Shown: positions 10,693 through 22,809 of the stretch, piece by piece
Layout of the letters: each line of letters opens with the position of its first letter
Numbering within the stretch: position 1 is the stretch's first letter
Notes under the pieces: generated by a model
What the model was told of the DNA's origin: nothing
Database searches by the model: none
Seen by the model: the letters and a program-made list of their open reading frames with translations, nothing else
Assembly (NCBI GenBank): GCA_028023455.1
Contig: JAQFVV010006628.1
Coordinates: 372,001-436,000 of the forward strand
Reading direction: 5' to 3'
From: Epiperipatus broadwayi
Lineage: Eukaryota; Onychophora; Udeonychophora; Euonychophora; Peripatidae
Length of the DNA: 64,000 nucleotides
Position numbers and translations under genes: made by a program

Positions 10693-12190
10693 TATATGTT
10701 GTATGTCTAGTGGATTTTTTTTTTTAATACTTTTACTGTAAAATGCTATTCTGAATGGCAGGCATGCTATAAAATGGCTATAGCTAATATTTATTTTTAT
10801 AAATTAATATTTTGTATATTGAAGAGATTATGATTCAAGATTTGTATTATAACAAACAATAATAGTATCATTTAAAAAATCATAAAATTCCACCATCCCA
10901 CAAAAAGATTAACATTTTGAATTTTATGAAGAAAATCTCTAAATTTGCTATTCACTTTTCCTAAGTCTGCAATGAATTATGAACTAGCATTAGTATAAAA
11001 TATCCCAAATCAATCTCTCTTTCTATAGACATATTTCACAGAACAAACTCCATTTGTCAGCTGACCTAGATAGAGACTTGAAACACCTGAACATTCACGC
11101 ACAAACAATAATTTGATTTTCCATTTATATGTGTTGATCATAAATTTGAATGATGTACAAGCAATCTATCATGATATAAATTGCTTCCAATAGTCTCATT
11201 TCATAGCAAAAAGAGAATAGTATATATCTATATTATAACAATGAAATATACATATATATGACACTGTAAAAAATAAGTCTGAAGAAATATTCTCAAACCT
11301 AGAAGATTTCATGGTTATAGATATATTTCAGCTGCATTAATTATTTTATTATATAAATAGAAATAATGGTAGTATTAAGTGTTGCTCATCTGGCAGTGCC
11401 TCCTTGTGATCAATTGTACAAATACAATTTCTCCTGAATGATCTATCATGGATTTGCTCTTTCAGGCTTCTCAAAGGCACATTCCATTGTTTGTCATTGT
11501 TCTTTTTTATCAATAAAGTTTTCTAAGCAGTATGTATATTTTTACTTTATTAACTATTCAATATTTAAAAAAAATTTATGAACATGTATTTATTTAATTA
11601 AACTATTTTAGAAGATAGATATAAAGGAAACACATTTATAGTATACATATATTAAATGTGGAAAAAATGCATAAATATAATAATGAAATATAAATCATTT
11701 AGAATTTTTAGTGGTAACAAATTGAGTATTGTGTAGGCATGGTAAAATGCTTAACTAAAGAGCTAAAAAGACCTGAACTAAAACTCAATCAATAATTTCC
11801 GATGAACAATTTATTTATTTTAGTTTAGCAATTGATAAGAGATATATAAAAAAATATTTTAACTAAAAAATACTAATAAATAAATAATAATAACAATAAT
11901 AATATTAATACCAGTTCTAACATAGCTGTACCACCACTCCTCTGTAACACTCATCTATTAAAATGCACCAGAAAATAGACATGGCAATCCCAAGAGGCCT
12001 CCCATCCACACCAATATCCTCCCAACTCACATTGCCATTGAAACCAAGAGAAAGCCTGATCACCCAAAGAAGATACCCTAAAAAATAAAAATACTGATAT
12101 TGATCGCACACTAGGCCAGACTTCACAGATAAATTGCCACACTGTGATGGAAATTTCTAGTCCTCACCTATGTTACCAAGGCAACTCAAC
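10691..12190. other. AT-rich DNA leading into LINE-associated sequence
   Basis: No gene seen. From about 11910 composition becomes more C-rich on the plus strand (for example CCTCCCATCCACACC), like the LINE sequence that follows. It may be untranslated LINE sequence. Confidence 0.4.
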
Positions 12191-12650
12191 CACTTATAGA
12201 AATAAACCTGGATTAAATCTGTAGATACAACAATCCAGACCATGTAAAATTTATATCATCTTGTATAAACCAATAAAACAACTTTTACATAGATAAAACT
12301 ACAACTACAGATTATCCATGTAACCACAACAATCTAAGCTATGTAAAACCCTTGTAACTAATCCACAGCATAAATTACTAAATCAACTTTTACTTACATA
12401 AACCTACATCTATGAATTGCCTATGAAACCACAGCAATTATTTATGTAAACCTATATCTATGGATCGCCCATGTGGCCATAGCAGTCCAAGCTATGTAAA
12501 ACCATGTAAGTAATCCAGCATATAAAAATACCTGTAATCCTGTATAAATCAATAAATCAGCTTTTATATATGTGAACCTACAACAACGGATTGCACATGT
12601 AACACAGCAATCAAAGCTGTGCAAAATCTAGTAATCCTTTAAGACAAATA
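12190..12650 (+). repeat. Degenerate ~100-125-bp minisatellite at LINE 5' side
   Basis: Units share a CAATCYAAGCTATGTAAAAC core, followed by TGTAATCC, ATAAATCAACTTTTA, and an ACCTACA...GGATTGCCCATGTAACCA stretch. Core starts are near 12230, 12330, 12435 (degenerate), 12483 and 12608, so unit length varies and one unit is internally deleted. The array ends just before an ATTGAATCATCATCAT tract like the one ending the LINE at 19.37 kb. It may be the promoter-type tandem repeat of the LINE that follows, or the 3' end of an earlier copy of that LINE. Confidence 0.65.
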
Positions 12651-12664
12651 AAACTTATCATTGA

Positions 12665-12679
12665 ATCATCATCATCATC

Positions 12680-12713
<34 letters not shown>

Positions 12714-12720
12714 CAACAAT
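12665..12720 (+). repeat. (ATC)n(AAT)n(AAC)n microsatellite, probable LINE 3' tail
   Basis: ATTGAATCATCATCATCATC followed by AAT and AAC triplets. The same ATTGAATCA(ATC)nATAATAA order ends the LINE at 19.37-19.4 kb. This suggests that a related element also ends here. Confidence 0.6.
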
Positions 12721-12757
12721 AAGAGAACGATATAAATCGTGCTAAAACAGCAATATA

Positions 12758-14142
12758 ATGGATACTCGGACTAATGCCAAAATTTACATGAACGTAACAA
12801 AAATAGACCAGCAGACACACAGCATTGAAAAAAGTCCACCACTACCACAGGCAGCAAGATTTAGGAAAGTAAATCAAGCCAACATAAATAATTTAAACCT
12901 AATAGACAACAATAATGAAGAGCCCTTCTTAGTAATATGGAATCAAGATGAATTACAATAAATAAATGTTAATTTCAACAGCACCATCCTTAAAAAACTA
13001 TTTGCCACTTTTAAAAAAAATTTTTCGCCAAGATCACTAGTATTAGCAGTCAAATTGGGATACAGTCTCTAGTATTGGAGAGCATCCAAACTAGCGATAT
13101 GTTTCAATTCAGTTTTTCGATGAACATCAGTGTACAAGATTTCAAACACAGGTAAAAACTTTAGGAAGTTATGTGCTAATAATAGGGGATCAAAGCTTAC
13201 AACACTACTGTAATGGTATAATTAAAAATACTTATTTCAGATATAACATACATGATTTTTAAGAATTCTGACATTTGGCAAAGCTATTTATATAAAACAA
13301 ATTTAATTATCTGACCCCCCCCCATCTCACTTTTCAGCAACAATTTGCATTTCAAAATAAAGCTTAATAACAGCATAAACCTGAGAGATATCCCCCACAC
13401 AGACAGTAGACCAAAATGCAATACTGACCATTCATATAAAAAGATTAAGGCTGAGATGCTTTGCATACAATGAAACCAGGCACTTAGCAACTGACTGCAA
13501 CACTAGAAAAAAACTGAAAAGCAAACTGAGCATTGAAGATCAACCAAGAGAAGCTCAGCAACAGGAGTCAAAGAATACAAAACATTCAACAAAAGCAACT
13601 AATAAAGAAGAAAGAATTAATATAAAAAAACCTGCAGCTAAGCAGCAATGGAATAATATAAACCGATTACACACATTGTCAGCACCTGGAATCCTAGACC
13701 TATCTACAAAAACAACCAATAAAACTCAAACCCTCACCAAAAAATTTTTTTACAGAAAGTCAAGAACCTCAAGATGCAGCAAGGAAAAAACAGTGCACAA
13801 CCTAGCAAAGATATTGATGGAAAAAAGTTAGTAAGAGAACAAATAAATTCACTGAATAATAGTAATGAAGAAAATATATATATATCATACCAAATACTCA
13901 AAATTAAAAATAACACAAGAATGGAGATTATTGAAGCTATCACCCCAAATATGTCTCACATTGCCCAAGCTAACACAGAACAAAAGAGAAAGTCAGGCCA
14001 CCTGCCAAAGAAAAACAGAGGACCCCAAAAAATCAAAATAACAGAATTCAAACATAACTTTTCTGATCACAACCCCACACCTATGGTGGAAACACATGAA
14101 AAGCTGGAAGTGAAATATGAGAGTAAATTGGATGAAGCATGA
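12758..14142 (+). pseudogene. LINE 5' coding region (ORF1-like), decayed
   Basis: Two open pieces survive: 12758-12961 (67 aa, starting MDTRTNAKIYMNV) and 13774-14142 (122 aa, starting MQQGKNSAQPSKDIDGKK, polar and Lys/Asn/Gln-rich). Base composition (A- and C-rich on the plus strand) is continuous with the endonuclease and RT region downstream and unlike the flanks. No CCHC or RRM motif is visible, so ORF1 identity rests on position only. Confidence 0.45.
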
Positions 14143-14214
14143 GTATCAACTCAAACATTTAAAACTCAACAAAAAACAACATCTGGATTTAATGAAAATA
14201 AAAAATGTGGAATT

Positions 14215-15106
14215 AACATCAGGAGTTTGAATTCAACCTCAAAAATTAATGTTAGAACACTGGATCAAGGATATACAACCACACTTGCTAGTTATGTTTG
14301 AAACAAAAATCTGGAAAGGTTCCTGTGCATGCTCCAGAGACTTTTCCTCTCCCTCAGCTGGCACCAGTTTCATAATTGCTAGAAATTGCCCAAACACAAC
14401 TTTCAAAATAATTCACATTCATATGAACTAAATATTAATTGCAATCTTCAACCAAAAAAGCGTGACAATAAATCTGGTTTTTGTATATATGCCTTTACAG
14501 TATAAAAAATTGTTACCATAATTGCAAACATTAATTCATTACTGCAAATCTAATTGTGTTAATTGAAGATTGTAATGCAAAATATCAAGAATTTACACAA
14601 CACTGGCTTCATAGAATAAATATACCACTAAAGAATGGCCAGGGTGTTTTGCCAGAGAATGTCATCTCATTCCACAATAGTCACTTCTCTTCAGTTATTG
14701 ATCTGTGCTTTTATTCCACAATACTCCACCACCTACTCCCTCAATTTTTTTGGATCACTCAGAGTCAAATAGTCACAACTGACTGCACTCAAATTCCAAT
14801 AGCACATTTTACAAGAACAATAAAAGTTTTACTCCCAGAAACAACCCCTGAATTTCTGTTCTCTGAAACATATTGTAATGTTTTTCATTTTGCTAGGCCT
14901 CTTACACGCTAATATAAACTGCGCATGAGTTGATCAAGCTATGTCAAAAAAGAAGAAAGTTATTTTTCTATTCTCAACACAGCTATTTTTCCTGATCAAC
15001 TTCGGCCTAGAACTATTACTGAGTACAATCGTGAGCAGAACCAGTTTTTAATTTCTACTTGAGGGTGCCAGAGTCGTTAGACCCACTGAGACTGCGTCAA
15101 ACATAT
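14215..15106 (+). pseudogene. LINE APE-type endonuclease domain remnant
   Basis: Starts with CGINIRSLNSTSKINVRTLD and then IKDIQPHLLVMFETKIW. This matches the N-terminal 'NIRSLNS...I..xPDLLxITET' of LINE endonucleases, with the catalytic Glu of ETK present. Next, VLIEDCNAKYQEFTQHW corresponds to the 'GDFNAKH..W' motif (Gly-Asp changed to Glu-Asp). SSVIDLCFYS matches 'SxIDLxF', and TTDCTQIPI matches the terminal 'SDHxPI' with the catalytic His lost. Frameshifts separate these pieces. LINE sequence continues to 15106, where the LTR-like insertion begins. Confidence 0.7.
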
Positions 15107-15612
15107 TGTAACTCGTAAACTAAATAGAAAAAATGCTTTTAAACAAATCGGTATTACCTCCTACCATAACGAGAATTAATTTTTTTTTTAAGATTATTAT
15201 TCCTGGGCTTATTCAAACATATTGGCAAAGGTAAATTACATTTTTAAATCCTATTAAACTACTAATAGATTTAATAATAAAAAATAATAACTATTATTAA
15301 TAATGCACAATGAAAAGGTTGATAAAAGTAAAATCTCTTTTATTCTAACAAACTAAAAATATTTATAAGTTAAATTACGAATTAACTAAACAGGAAAATA
15401 CACACACACTAATCCAGATAATGAATTGATTAACAAAAACAGTTAGATTAAGCAATTAAAGCAATTTAATAATGTCCCAAGATCTTGTATAAAATTCTTT
15501 ATTAGAAAGTCCCTTGAATACGAAAAGAAAAGTCTATATCAGGATGGTAGTCTAAGCTTAGATAAATAATTGTTTGCAAACTTTTAAGTCACTATCAGGA
15601 AAATTTATTCTT

Positions 15613-15628
15613 AACTTACCGGTAAGTT
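15613..15628. repeat. 16-bp perfect palindrome AACTTACCGGTAAGTT
   Basis: Sits within the candidate LTR. On either strand it contains GGTAAGT, a splice-donor-like heptamer. Confidence 0.8.
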
Positions 15629-15742
15629 CATGTAGGTTTATGGGATCCCAGATCATGAGAATTTCCATTGGTCTCTCCTGCCAGTGTCTTCCATTATTGT
15701 TCCGTTCTATAGCTGGAGAAAAGGCACGGTTGTAGTGACCCT

Positions 15743-15748
15743 TTTATT
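15743..15748 (-). promoter_or_regulatory. Putative LTR polyadenylation signal AATAAA
   Basis: Minus-strand AATAAA in the order expected after the TATA box. Function is inferred from spacing only. Confidence 0.35.
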
Positions 15749-15924
15749 GCAAAAAGCGGTCTTCACAAGTCCCGTTTCCATGCTTGCGTGACAGCTTGGT
15801 ACAGCAAGGGGCATACCTGTGTAGAAGTATATTTCTTGTCACAGGTTATGCTCGTGGAAACCTCCACCTTTCAGAGACGTAACTAGAAGTTAAAGAGAAG
15901 ACCCAGATTGAAGTTGTCATCTCC

Positions 15925-15932
15925 TTTTTATA
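15925..15932 (-). promoter_or_regulatory. Putative LTR TATA box
   Basis: Minus-strand TATAAAAA preceded by GC-rich GAGCGCGA, in the candidate solo LTR. Confidence 0.4.
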
Positions 15933-16321
15933 TCGCGCTCCATTTTTGGAACTTCTGTGCACTCTTTTGTCTTTTTATCAGCGTATAAGATAATAATCTT
16001 ATACACTCTCTCTTAAATTTAAGTTACAAAGTTCTCTTTTTTTTTTTAGCATTATTCTTCCATCTTTAATTAGCTAAAATATTTTTCTTTTAGCTTATAC
16101 TTTTGGAATTCTTTTAATTTATCTGGATTAGTAATCTGTATGTCATTTATTCTTTCCAATTAGATAAAAAAAAAATAAGAATGACAATTTTAACCTTCAT
16201 TGCACGTTTTAACAAAAATTATACTAATCAAAAAAAAATCTAAATTTACTTTTTTAGCTTTTACCAAATGCCAATATATTTGTAACGTATATAAATAAAC
16301 GTTACAATATATAATGCTAAA

Positions 16322-16384
16322 CCAAATCAAAGATATAATCTTAAACCTAGTTCCAAATCAAAGATATGATCTTAAATCCAGTTC
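16322..16384 (+). repeat. 31-bp direct duplication next to LTR
   Basis: CCAAATCAAAGATATAATCT at 16322 recurs at 16353 with one change in that stretch (period 31). It lies just outside the candidate LTR, in LINE sequence. Confidence 0.75.
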
Positions 16385-16699
16385 AGAAATATTTTGCATT
16401 TATGAGAATGCTGTCATTTAAAATTAACCATATAACAAAGAAACAACCCCCACCATCAAGATTTTTGTCAATGGCAGATCAGTAACATCAGAGAATAATC
16501 ATGATTAATCCATCACACTTCATCCAGAAGTATATATTCAAGTTTACATAAGCATACAATAAAGCATGCAATGAGCTCAAAAACTATTTGAAGATAAAGA
16601 AAAGCAAGATATGCCTAAGCAGGCCTCACACTTGGACAAGAGATTATATAAGGTAGGCACTTGGAAACCAACCAGATGTAAAGGTCCTGATGGTAATAT

Positions 16700-18010
16700 A
16701 TACAAATAATGGAACCTACGCAGGCCACAATATGATTATGCCAATTTTTTAACAAGAAAAACAGCCACTTAACAGACCACATAATCTGTTTGGCCCACCA
16801 GAGACAAAAAGTCCATTCATGACAGATCTATTCACAATAAACCAGATAGTATTCAAAACACTTGTCACCGAGGTAGTCCTGGAATCCCTCTATTTATATT
16901 AAAGCACCTAAGTAAATTCACAGCAGAATACTTATGTCAATTAGCAAATCATCTAGCACAACAAATTCAGCCCATGGAGGGCATCTATCCAATAGCCATA
17001 GTACTTATAATAAAAAGAAAGCAATTATTCCACCCATTACAGATCTTAAGCCAATATCTATGGGATCTTTGCTGATCAAAATTATTGAGAAAATCATTAA
17101 AGATCAAATTGAACCATATATAAAGCCACTTATCTCTGAAGCACAATATGCAAAGAAAAACTCTTCAATGACAGAAGCAGCCTCATTCTTCAAAACAATA
17201 CTAGCCACATTTTATCTAGCGCACTTATTTACTCATAATTAAGTTTCAGTAAGAATGATGTCTAGTAAATTCTAAGTAATTACACCGACGTCATTCAGTC
17301 AAAAAACATCGTAAATAGTAATTTAAAGTGAGAATCTACTCACGCTCTCTTCAGAAGTTCTTCAGATTTGCTCATATAAAAGAATTTGAGTCGTAGGAAT
17401 AAGAGGGATTCTTTTTATTCCTGCATAAATGCTATATCTTGGATTGAAGAGGAGAGTATTCATTTATTTAACACTCTCAAATGCACATGCTCAATTAGCT
17501 TGAAAGGCTGATATTGGAATGAAATACTAGCCACAGTAAAACAATGGAAGAAATATGAATCCATTGTTGTGCACCTTGACATAGAAGCTGCTTTTCACTC
17601 TGTCAATATACTTACCCTTCTGGAAATGCTTAAAAACACAGAAATTCCTAGAACACACCTATATATAATTGTAAAACTGCTTCTGAACACAGAGATCCAT
17701 GTAACTTTAAAGTGAAGAAACTCACCATCTTTCACACCCACCCAATCTACATCCCAAGGATCCCCTCTTAGTTCATTATTATTTATATTTCACATCAACC
17801 TCTTCATTAAAAGCATATAGATGGCATTTACTGGGATTGAGATACCAGACACAACACAACACACTGCATGCATTGCCTACATGGATGATACTACCATCTT
17901 CTTAACATCAAAAAAAACAAATATGGCAACTCCAAAAAATACTGCAAGAATATTCACAGAAAAATAAATCAAGGTTTAACCTGACAAAACCCAGCCTAGT
18001 CACTATACAC
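16700..18010 (+). pseudogene. LINE reverse transcriptase domain remnant
   Basis: LKPISMGSLLIKIIEKIIKD (from about 17049) matches the 'YRPISLLSxxxKxxEKIixxRL' RT motif. VVHLDIEAAFHSVN (about 17564-17605) matches 'xxDIExAFD.V' with the first catalytic Asp. SQGSPLSSLLFIFHINLFI (about 17755-17810) is the 'xQGSPLSPxLFxxYxNdl' motif. ACIAYMDDTTIFLTS (about 17870-17910) is the YxDD active site, still intact. Frameshifts and stops, with an apparent disturbance around 17240-17520, make it inactive. The clade is not certain: the YMDD RT plus a C-terminal zinc knuckle fits several APE-type LINE clades. Confidence 0.8.
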
Positions 18011-18229
18011 CAGTAAACCATGTACATCAATTTACAAATCAAAATCTAACTCATTGCTTGCATTCCCATTTTATATGGGAATTACAGGAATAAGATGCCG
18101 CATCTAAAATAAACTTAAAGAAGCCAGAAAAATTATAGACCCATATTCAAGACAAATCTTTCACTATATTTGAAAGTACAGTTAATTAATCAGCTCATCA
18201 CAACAAAAATAGCATACTATGTACCAGTT

Positions 18230-19374
18230 GTTTCATTCTCAAAGGCATTTATCTCAAAAATTAAAACCATATATAATAAGCTATTTTAGACTAGAAAAAC
18301 TGTAGCAATTTCCACAAAAAAACTTATCCAACCCCTAATAAAGAACAGACATGGCTTGCACAACCTGAACATTTTTCATCTACAAAAGTTAAGAAACTCA
18401 ATATTTGCCAAATGTCCAAAAATTAAGCACTTGGTCAAGGTTACTCCAACAAATAGACCACCTCCGAAAGGTTCTTTTTTCAGTAACATTATATATCAAT
18501 GCAAAATCACACAACAAGATTCCAAAACAGTATTTGCATAAGTATTCCTACTGGGATATTTATGGTTTAGTGAACAGTCAAACACATGCCAATGTTATAT
18601 CACCTATGCTAGGAATTAACAACAAGAGACTATTCAAGGAATATAAAAAATGGGCTCTAGAGCATACTTTAATTTTATCATAAAAATGAATCTCATTGCC
18701 TTGCCAACAACCCATTTTCTTTATTATAAGAGAATGTACATATCTATCACCTCCTTTTGTGGACTCTGCCATCAAGCAGAAGAGATGTTGGACCACATCA
18801 TTTATCAATGTGTAGCACTTAACCAAGTATGACAGATGATGTGGAACACCTACAGAAAGCCAGGTACAATGATTAATCACATAATTGTTGCTTTTCAGCA
18901 AATCAATACTTAGCATTAGGATGTCCATATTTGTACTATATGTGTACTGATGCATCAGGTGTACTTTCTTAATCAGCAATAATACTAGATGACACCAAGC
19001 TACATTTAACAACAAATTTTTACACATTCAAAATAGAGATAGAATAATAACCAACCCCACTTATATGCAGCAACTTGGTCACTGTTAAAGGAAGTGTCAA
19101 TGTTGTAAATGCTGCAAGAAAAGTTATCATAGAACTAACATTCAAAAGACAAAATATATGTGAGCAAAACTAAATAAGCTCATCAAACTTTTGAACACTT
19201 TGCTTATTTTTTTTTATTTTATTCTTTATATTGTTATTGTTTATTAATCATAAAGTGCAAACTAAATTCCTTGACATATGTTTACTCCAGTATTACTCAT
19301 TGTATGTTAAATTTGAATTTTTCTGGATGTAAACTTGTGTAATCTATTTAGATCAATAAAGCCTTTATTGAATC
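18230..19374 (+). pseudogene. LINE C-terminal region with Cys/His knuckle and 3' UTR
   Basis: KKLIQPLIKNRHGLHNLNIF (from about 18321) and GINNKRLFKEYKKWALEH (about 18613-18666) look like the thumb and C-terminal part of a LINE polyprotein. CGLCHQAEEMLDHIIYQC (about 18760-18815) is the Cx2C...Hx4C knuckle common at LINE C-termini. The coding part ends near 18840. The rest is 3' UTR, finishing GATCAATAAAGCCTTTATTG before the ATC tail. The 149-residue open frame on the opposite strand is an antisense shadow. Confidence 0.7.
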
Positions 19375-19440
19375 AACATCATCATCATCATCATAATAAA
19401 AGTAGCAGTAGTAGTAATAGTAATAAGAATAAGAAAAAGG
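19375..19440 (+). repeat. LINE 3' tail: (ATC)n and imperfect trinucleotide tract
   Basis: CATCATCATCATCATAATAA followed by AGTAGCAGTAGTAG-type triplets. It ends the plus-strand LINE and replaces a poly(A) tail, as in several LINE clades with simple-repeat tails. Confidence 0.65.
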
Positions 19441-22400
19441 AGGAGGAAATTTCTCATAAAGTCATGAAATTTAAGCACCAAGTGGCATGTGAACATCATA
19501 ATTCCATTTACTTGACTAAACTAAGATTATTGAAGGTTTTTACTTAACTCAGCTCAAAATAAGTACAGAAGCTTTTCGCTTTTGAGTTTTCTACTCTACT
19601 AATGAACAAAAGCAGAAGATATAAATAGGAATGTTGAGTCATAATAAAAAAGATTAAAAAACATCCAATTCTTCATGTCTTGCAACATAAAAGCCCAGAA
19701 TTAGGGTGATTGTAATAAATGACTAAACATTACTAAAGAAAGACACACAAATAATCACTCACATGGTAAAATATAATCATTTGAAATATTAAATTAGCAT
19801 AACTCAGTATATATGTTTTAATGAAGTAAACCACTATCATTCTACTAGCATAGGGTAAAGAATAGAGAGGTCCCACTTGTTTTTTTAATTTTCCTGCCAA
19901 CATTGAAGAAAAACAGAGTGAATTAATATCAATTAGATTAAATTAGTGGTCAATTATACAAGAAAGGAGAGTGATTCTGATTTTGTAAAGATCTTATTTT
20001 GTAAATATTAAATTAACTGTATCTCACTATACATATAACTAATGGAGTAAACCATTCAACCCTTGAGGTTATGACTAAAAACACTCATGTGTTAAAGAAT
20101 TAGGGAGTGAATGGATCGACTTATTCTTTAAGTTTTTGATATTTTAAAACTTACTCCTGCCAATATAGTAATCAATCAATTTAAATTTTATGTTAATTGA
20201 AATTGAAGCGAGATTCTCAACCATTAAGATGTGTAAAGTTCTTCTCTCGCAAATATTCTGGTAAGCATTCTAAATACACAAATGAATTACTATGTCTAGT
20301 GCTTCTCTAACGCGGCGGTGAAATATCATTTGTTCCTAAAGACAATTTCACAGTTTTATACTATTATAAGTATGCTGGCATAAGCAAAAATTATATTTTC
20401 ATAGAGACAAAACTCTCCATACAGTAAAAATTATATTGATCAAAAATTTCCAAAACATAAAGATGCAGTAAATCTTAAAAAATTGAACAATACATTAAAG
20501 AATCAAATTAAAAAATATACAATTCTTTAATCTGTGACTTATATTATACTCTGTCAGAACATTTTACTGAAAAATTATCACATGCTTCAAATTAAAAGAA
20601 AACACAAGGCATATCAAATATTTGTTTTCTATCTCACTCTTTTAAAGATTTTTCAAATATCTGATTTTGTAAACATTAACATTCGCAGATAAATAAAAAA
20701 ATATTCAAATAATATATTATCCGTAAAATATGGCAAATATAACATAGATTCTTATCAGTAATTGCTAGATTTAACACTCTGTAAAAGTTTATGTTATAAA
20801 AACTGTCTTTTAAATTGGTAATTTAAAAATCAACATTTCCTAGTTTTATTTTAATTAAAAGAGTATAATAATTGATTGAATAAGCAAAGATATTATAATA
20901 ATAAAGCTATATAAATGTTTTCTTAATCTCTAAATACTGATATGACTTTAATCAATTTAAGCCAGATGTTATTTCAAAAATTCAAACTAATTACGACTTG
21001 AGTAAAGTTGTTTATGAATTCTCTTTAAAAATTCCCTTAGGCACTTTAACTATAATTAAAAATGTAATGTAATTAAAGTCAAAATCAAACAAACTTAGAA
21101 AACTTTAAATATTATTTATTTTTTAAAAAAAAAAATCTCAGATATTATTTTTATACATCTACTCAATAAAAATCAAAAGGGAGGAGAAACATTATTAACA
21201 TATACATATATCCAATTATATATCAGATCTATAGCAATATACTTACATTAAAAGCGATTATATTGTAACTATCAATTATTATAAAAATATCGCAATATTC
21301 TTTCTCATTATGCATGTGTTTAAAGGATAACTTTTTATTGTCAGATCACAACTTCGAATGTCTAAACCCCACCACCAGAAACGAAAGCTTGATTTTATAT
21401 TTATATATTGAGATTACAATTTCTTGAATTTAAAGCTATTCGCTAACAATTATACACACACGTGATATTATGTATATATATATGTGTGTGTGTTAGCCAG
21501 TATACTCACACTTAATACAAAACAGATATCATTAACTTAAAATGTGTGATATATTTACATGTTGGTTTAATTTAAAAAGTGGTAAAAAATGTAGATGAGA
21601 AAAAGAAATTATTAATTAGGGATTCACTATATATATAGATATGCAGAGATTGAACAATATAATGGCCATTTCTCTGATCAATGTTACTGGTTATATGCCA
21701 AAAAGCAAATTCTACACATCAACAAGTTGGTCAACAATCAATTTCTCCTCCTATCTCTCTTTTTTCTTCTAGACTTTCACAGACATTTGCAACATATTTT
21801 CATAACTCTTTGCTATTCACAGTTGTCTCAACTTCTTTTTGTTTACTCTCTAAAAATCATCAGTGCAAAACCTACATATTTTTTCCAAATCGACATCTTA
21901 AAATCTTCCAATTTTTGTTTAAACCTATCCTTCCTTAAGCATCTAAGTCTCTGCTCCTCATAAATCTAAACTCCCAAATAAAGCATAATTCTAACTTTAA
22001 GATATTATCAAATAATATTCTATTTCATCAAAACCTAATACTTAGCCTAAGCAATACACATTTTAATAACTGGATTGCTCTTTCATTAACAGATAGGTAA
22101 TTTCTTAAATACTTAAAATCACTCAATTGATTTAAAGCTTTCTATCCAACTGTTTTCATCTACAATCATTTTATTATATTTTGATGCATTGAACCTCATT
22201 CCAAACTTTCTATAGACTTCATAGAAGAGTTAACATAAATCTTTTTGCTCAGTGTCCATAAACAAATATGCAATGAATTTTTATCCTATTAATGCTTTCA
22301 GTTATAACATTGTATACTATAAGAGAAATAAAAGTGACTTGTGGATATTGGTAGAAAAAATTGCTCAAGAAAAATAATCCCCTCACACACACCCCCCCAA

Positions 22401-22600
22401 AAAAAAAAAAACCTATTGAAATTTAAAGAATTAGAACTAGATTTGAGATTAATAATAATTTTGTATATAGAAAAATATACTGCATTTCATAATATGGGAT
22501 TTTGTTTTTTTTTTCGTTGGAGATATTTTTCTAAAATTCTCTTGAATATGTATATGCAATGCAATATCCTTTACTGGCTATCATTGTCAAAAACTATATA
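19441..22600. other. AT-rich intergenic DNA
   Basis: No gene recognised. One short piece at about 20404-20422 (ACAAAACTCTCCATACAGTA) matches the end of the repeat at 58.8 kb, so it is a small fragment of that family. A (TA)n(TG)n microsatellite sits near 21472-21493. Confidence 0.5.
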
Positions 22601-22627
22601 GATAATTTGGTTGGCATTTCCATATAG

Positions 22628-22770
22628 GATCCATTTATTATTCATAGTTACTACAGATGGCTATCGAATACAATATGAATGGATTACTTACTTTACATAT
22701 AAAATTGGATATGAAGATTTTTTTACAACCTTTTCTATTTACATAAGCTCTGCAATTAAATGGGGAAAGG
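22628..22770 (+). pseudogene. Possible discoidin (F5/8 type C)-like exon fragment
   Basis: After TTTCCATATAG, an acceptable splice acceptor ending at 22627, the frame reads IHLLFIVTTDGYRIQYEWIT and then YFTYKIGYEDFFTTFSIYI. This resembles the core strand of discoidin domains ('I..VVTQGR...WVTSYKIGYSxDGxxFxxY'). A GAAAG|GTGGAG donor-like site follows near 22770. No neighbouring domain exons are visible and the match is short, so it may be a decayed exon, a real exon of a gene with very long introns, or chance. Confidence 0.4.
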
Positions 22771-22809
22771 TGGAGGTTGAAATGTTAATAAAGAATGAAA
22801 GTTCATAAA

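Larger units (their letters stand above)
15107..16306 (-). mobile_element. Candidate solo LTR (~1.2 kb) inserted in the LINE
   Basis: The element opens TGTAAC and closes GTTACA, the 5'-TG...CA-3' rule of LTRs. It is flanked on both sides by ATAT (15103-15106 and 16307-16310), consistent with a 4-bp target duplication, and it splits endonuclease and RT pieces of one LINE. Its composition is richer in GC between 15630 and 15960. Read on the minus strand it has LTR-like signals: TATAAAAA at 15925-15932 and AATAAA at 15743-15748, about 180 nt downstream. It also contains a perfect 16-bp palindrome AACTTACCGGTAAGTT (15613-15628). No internal retrotransposon genes remain. A DNA transposon with very short inverted ends is the alternative. 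Confidence 0.6.

Noticed and set aside
11737-11800. tRNA-like GTGTAGGCATGGTAAAATGC as an octopus-type SINE
   Set aside because: No B box or flanking SINE body could be recognised.
18578-19027. 149-residue minus-strand open frame
   Set aside because: Antisense of the LINE C-terminal region, whose plus-strand reading has recognisable motifs.
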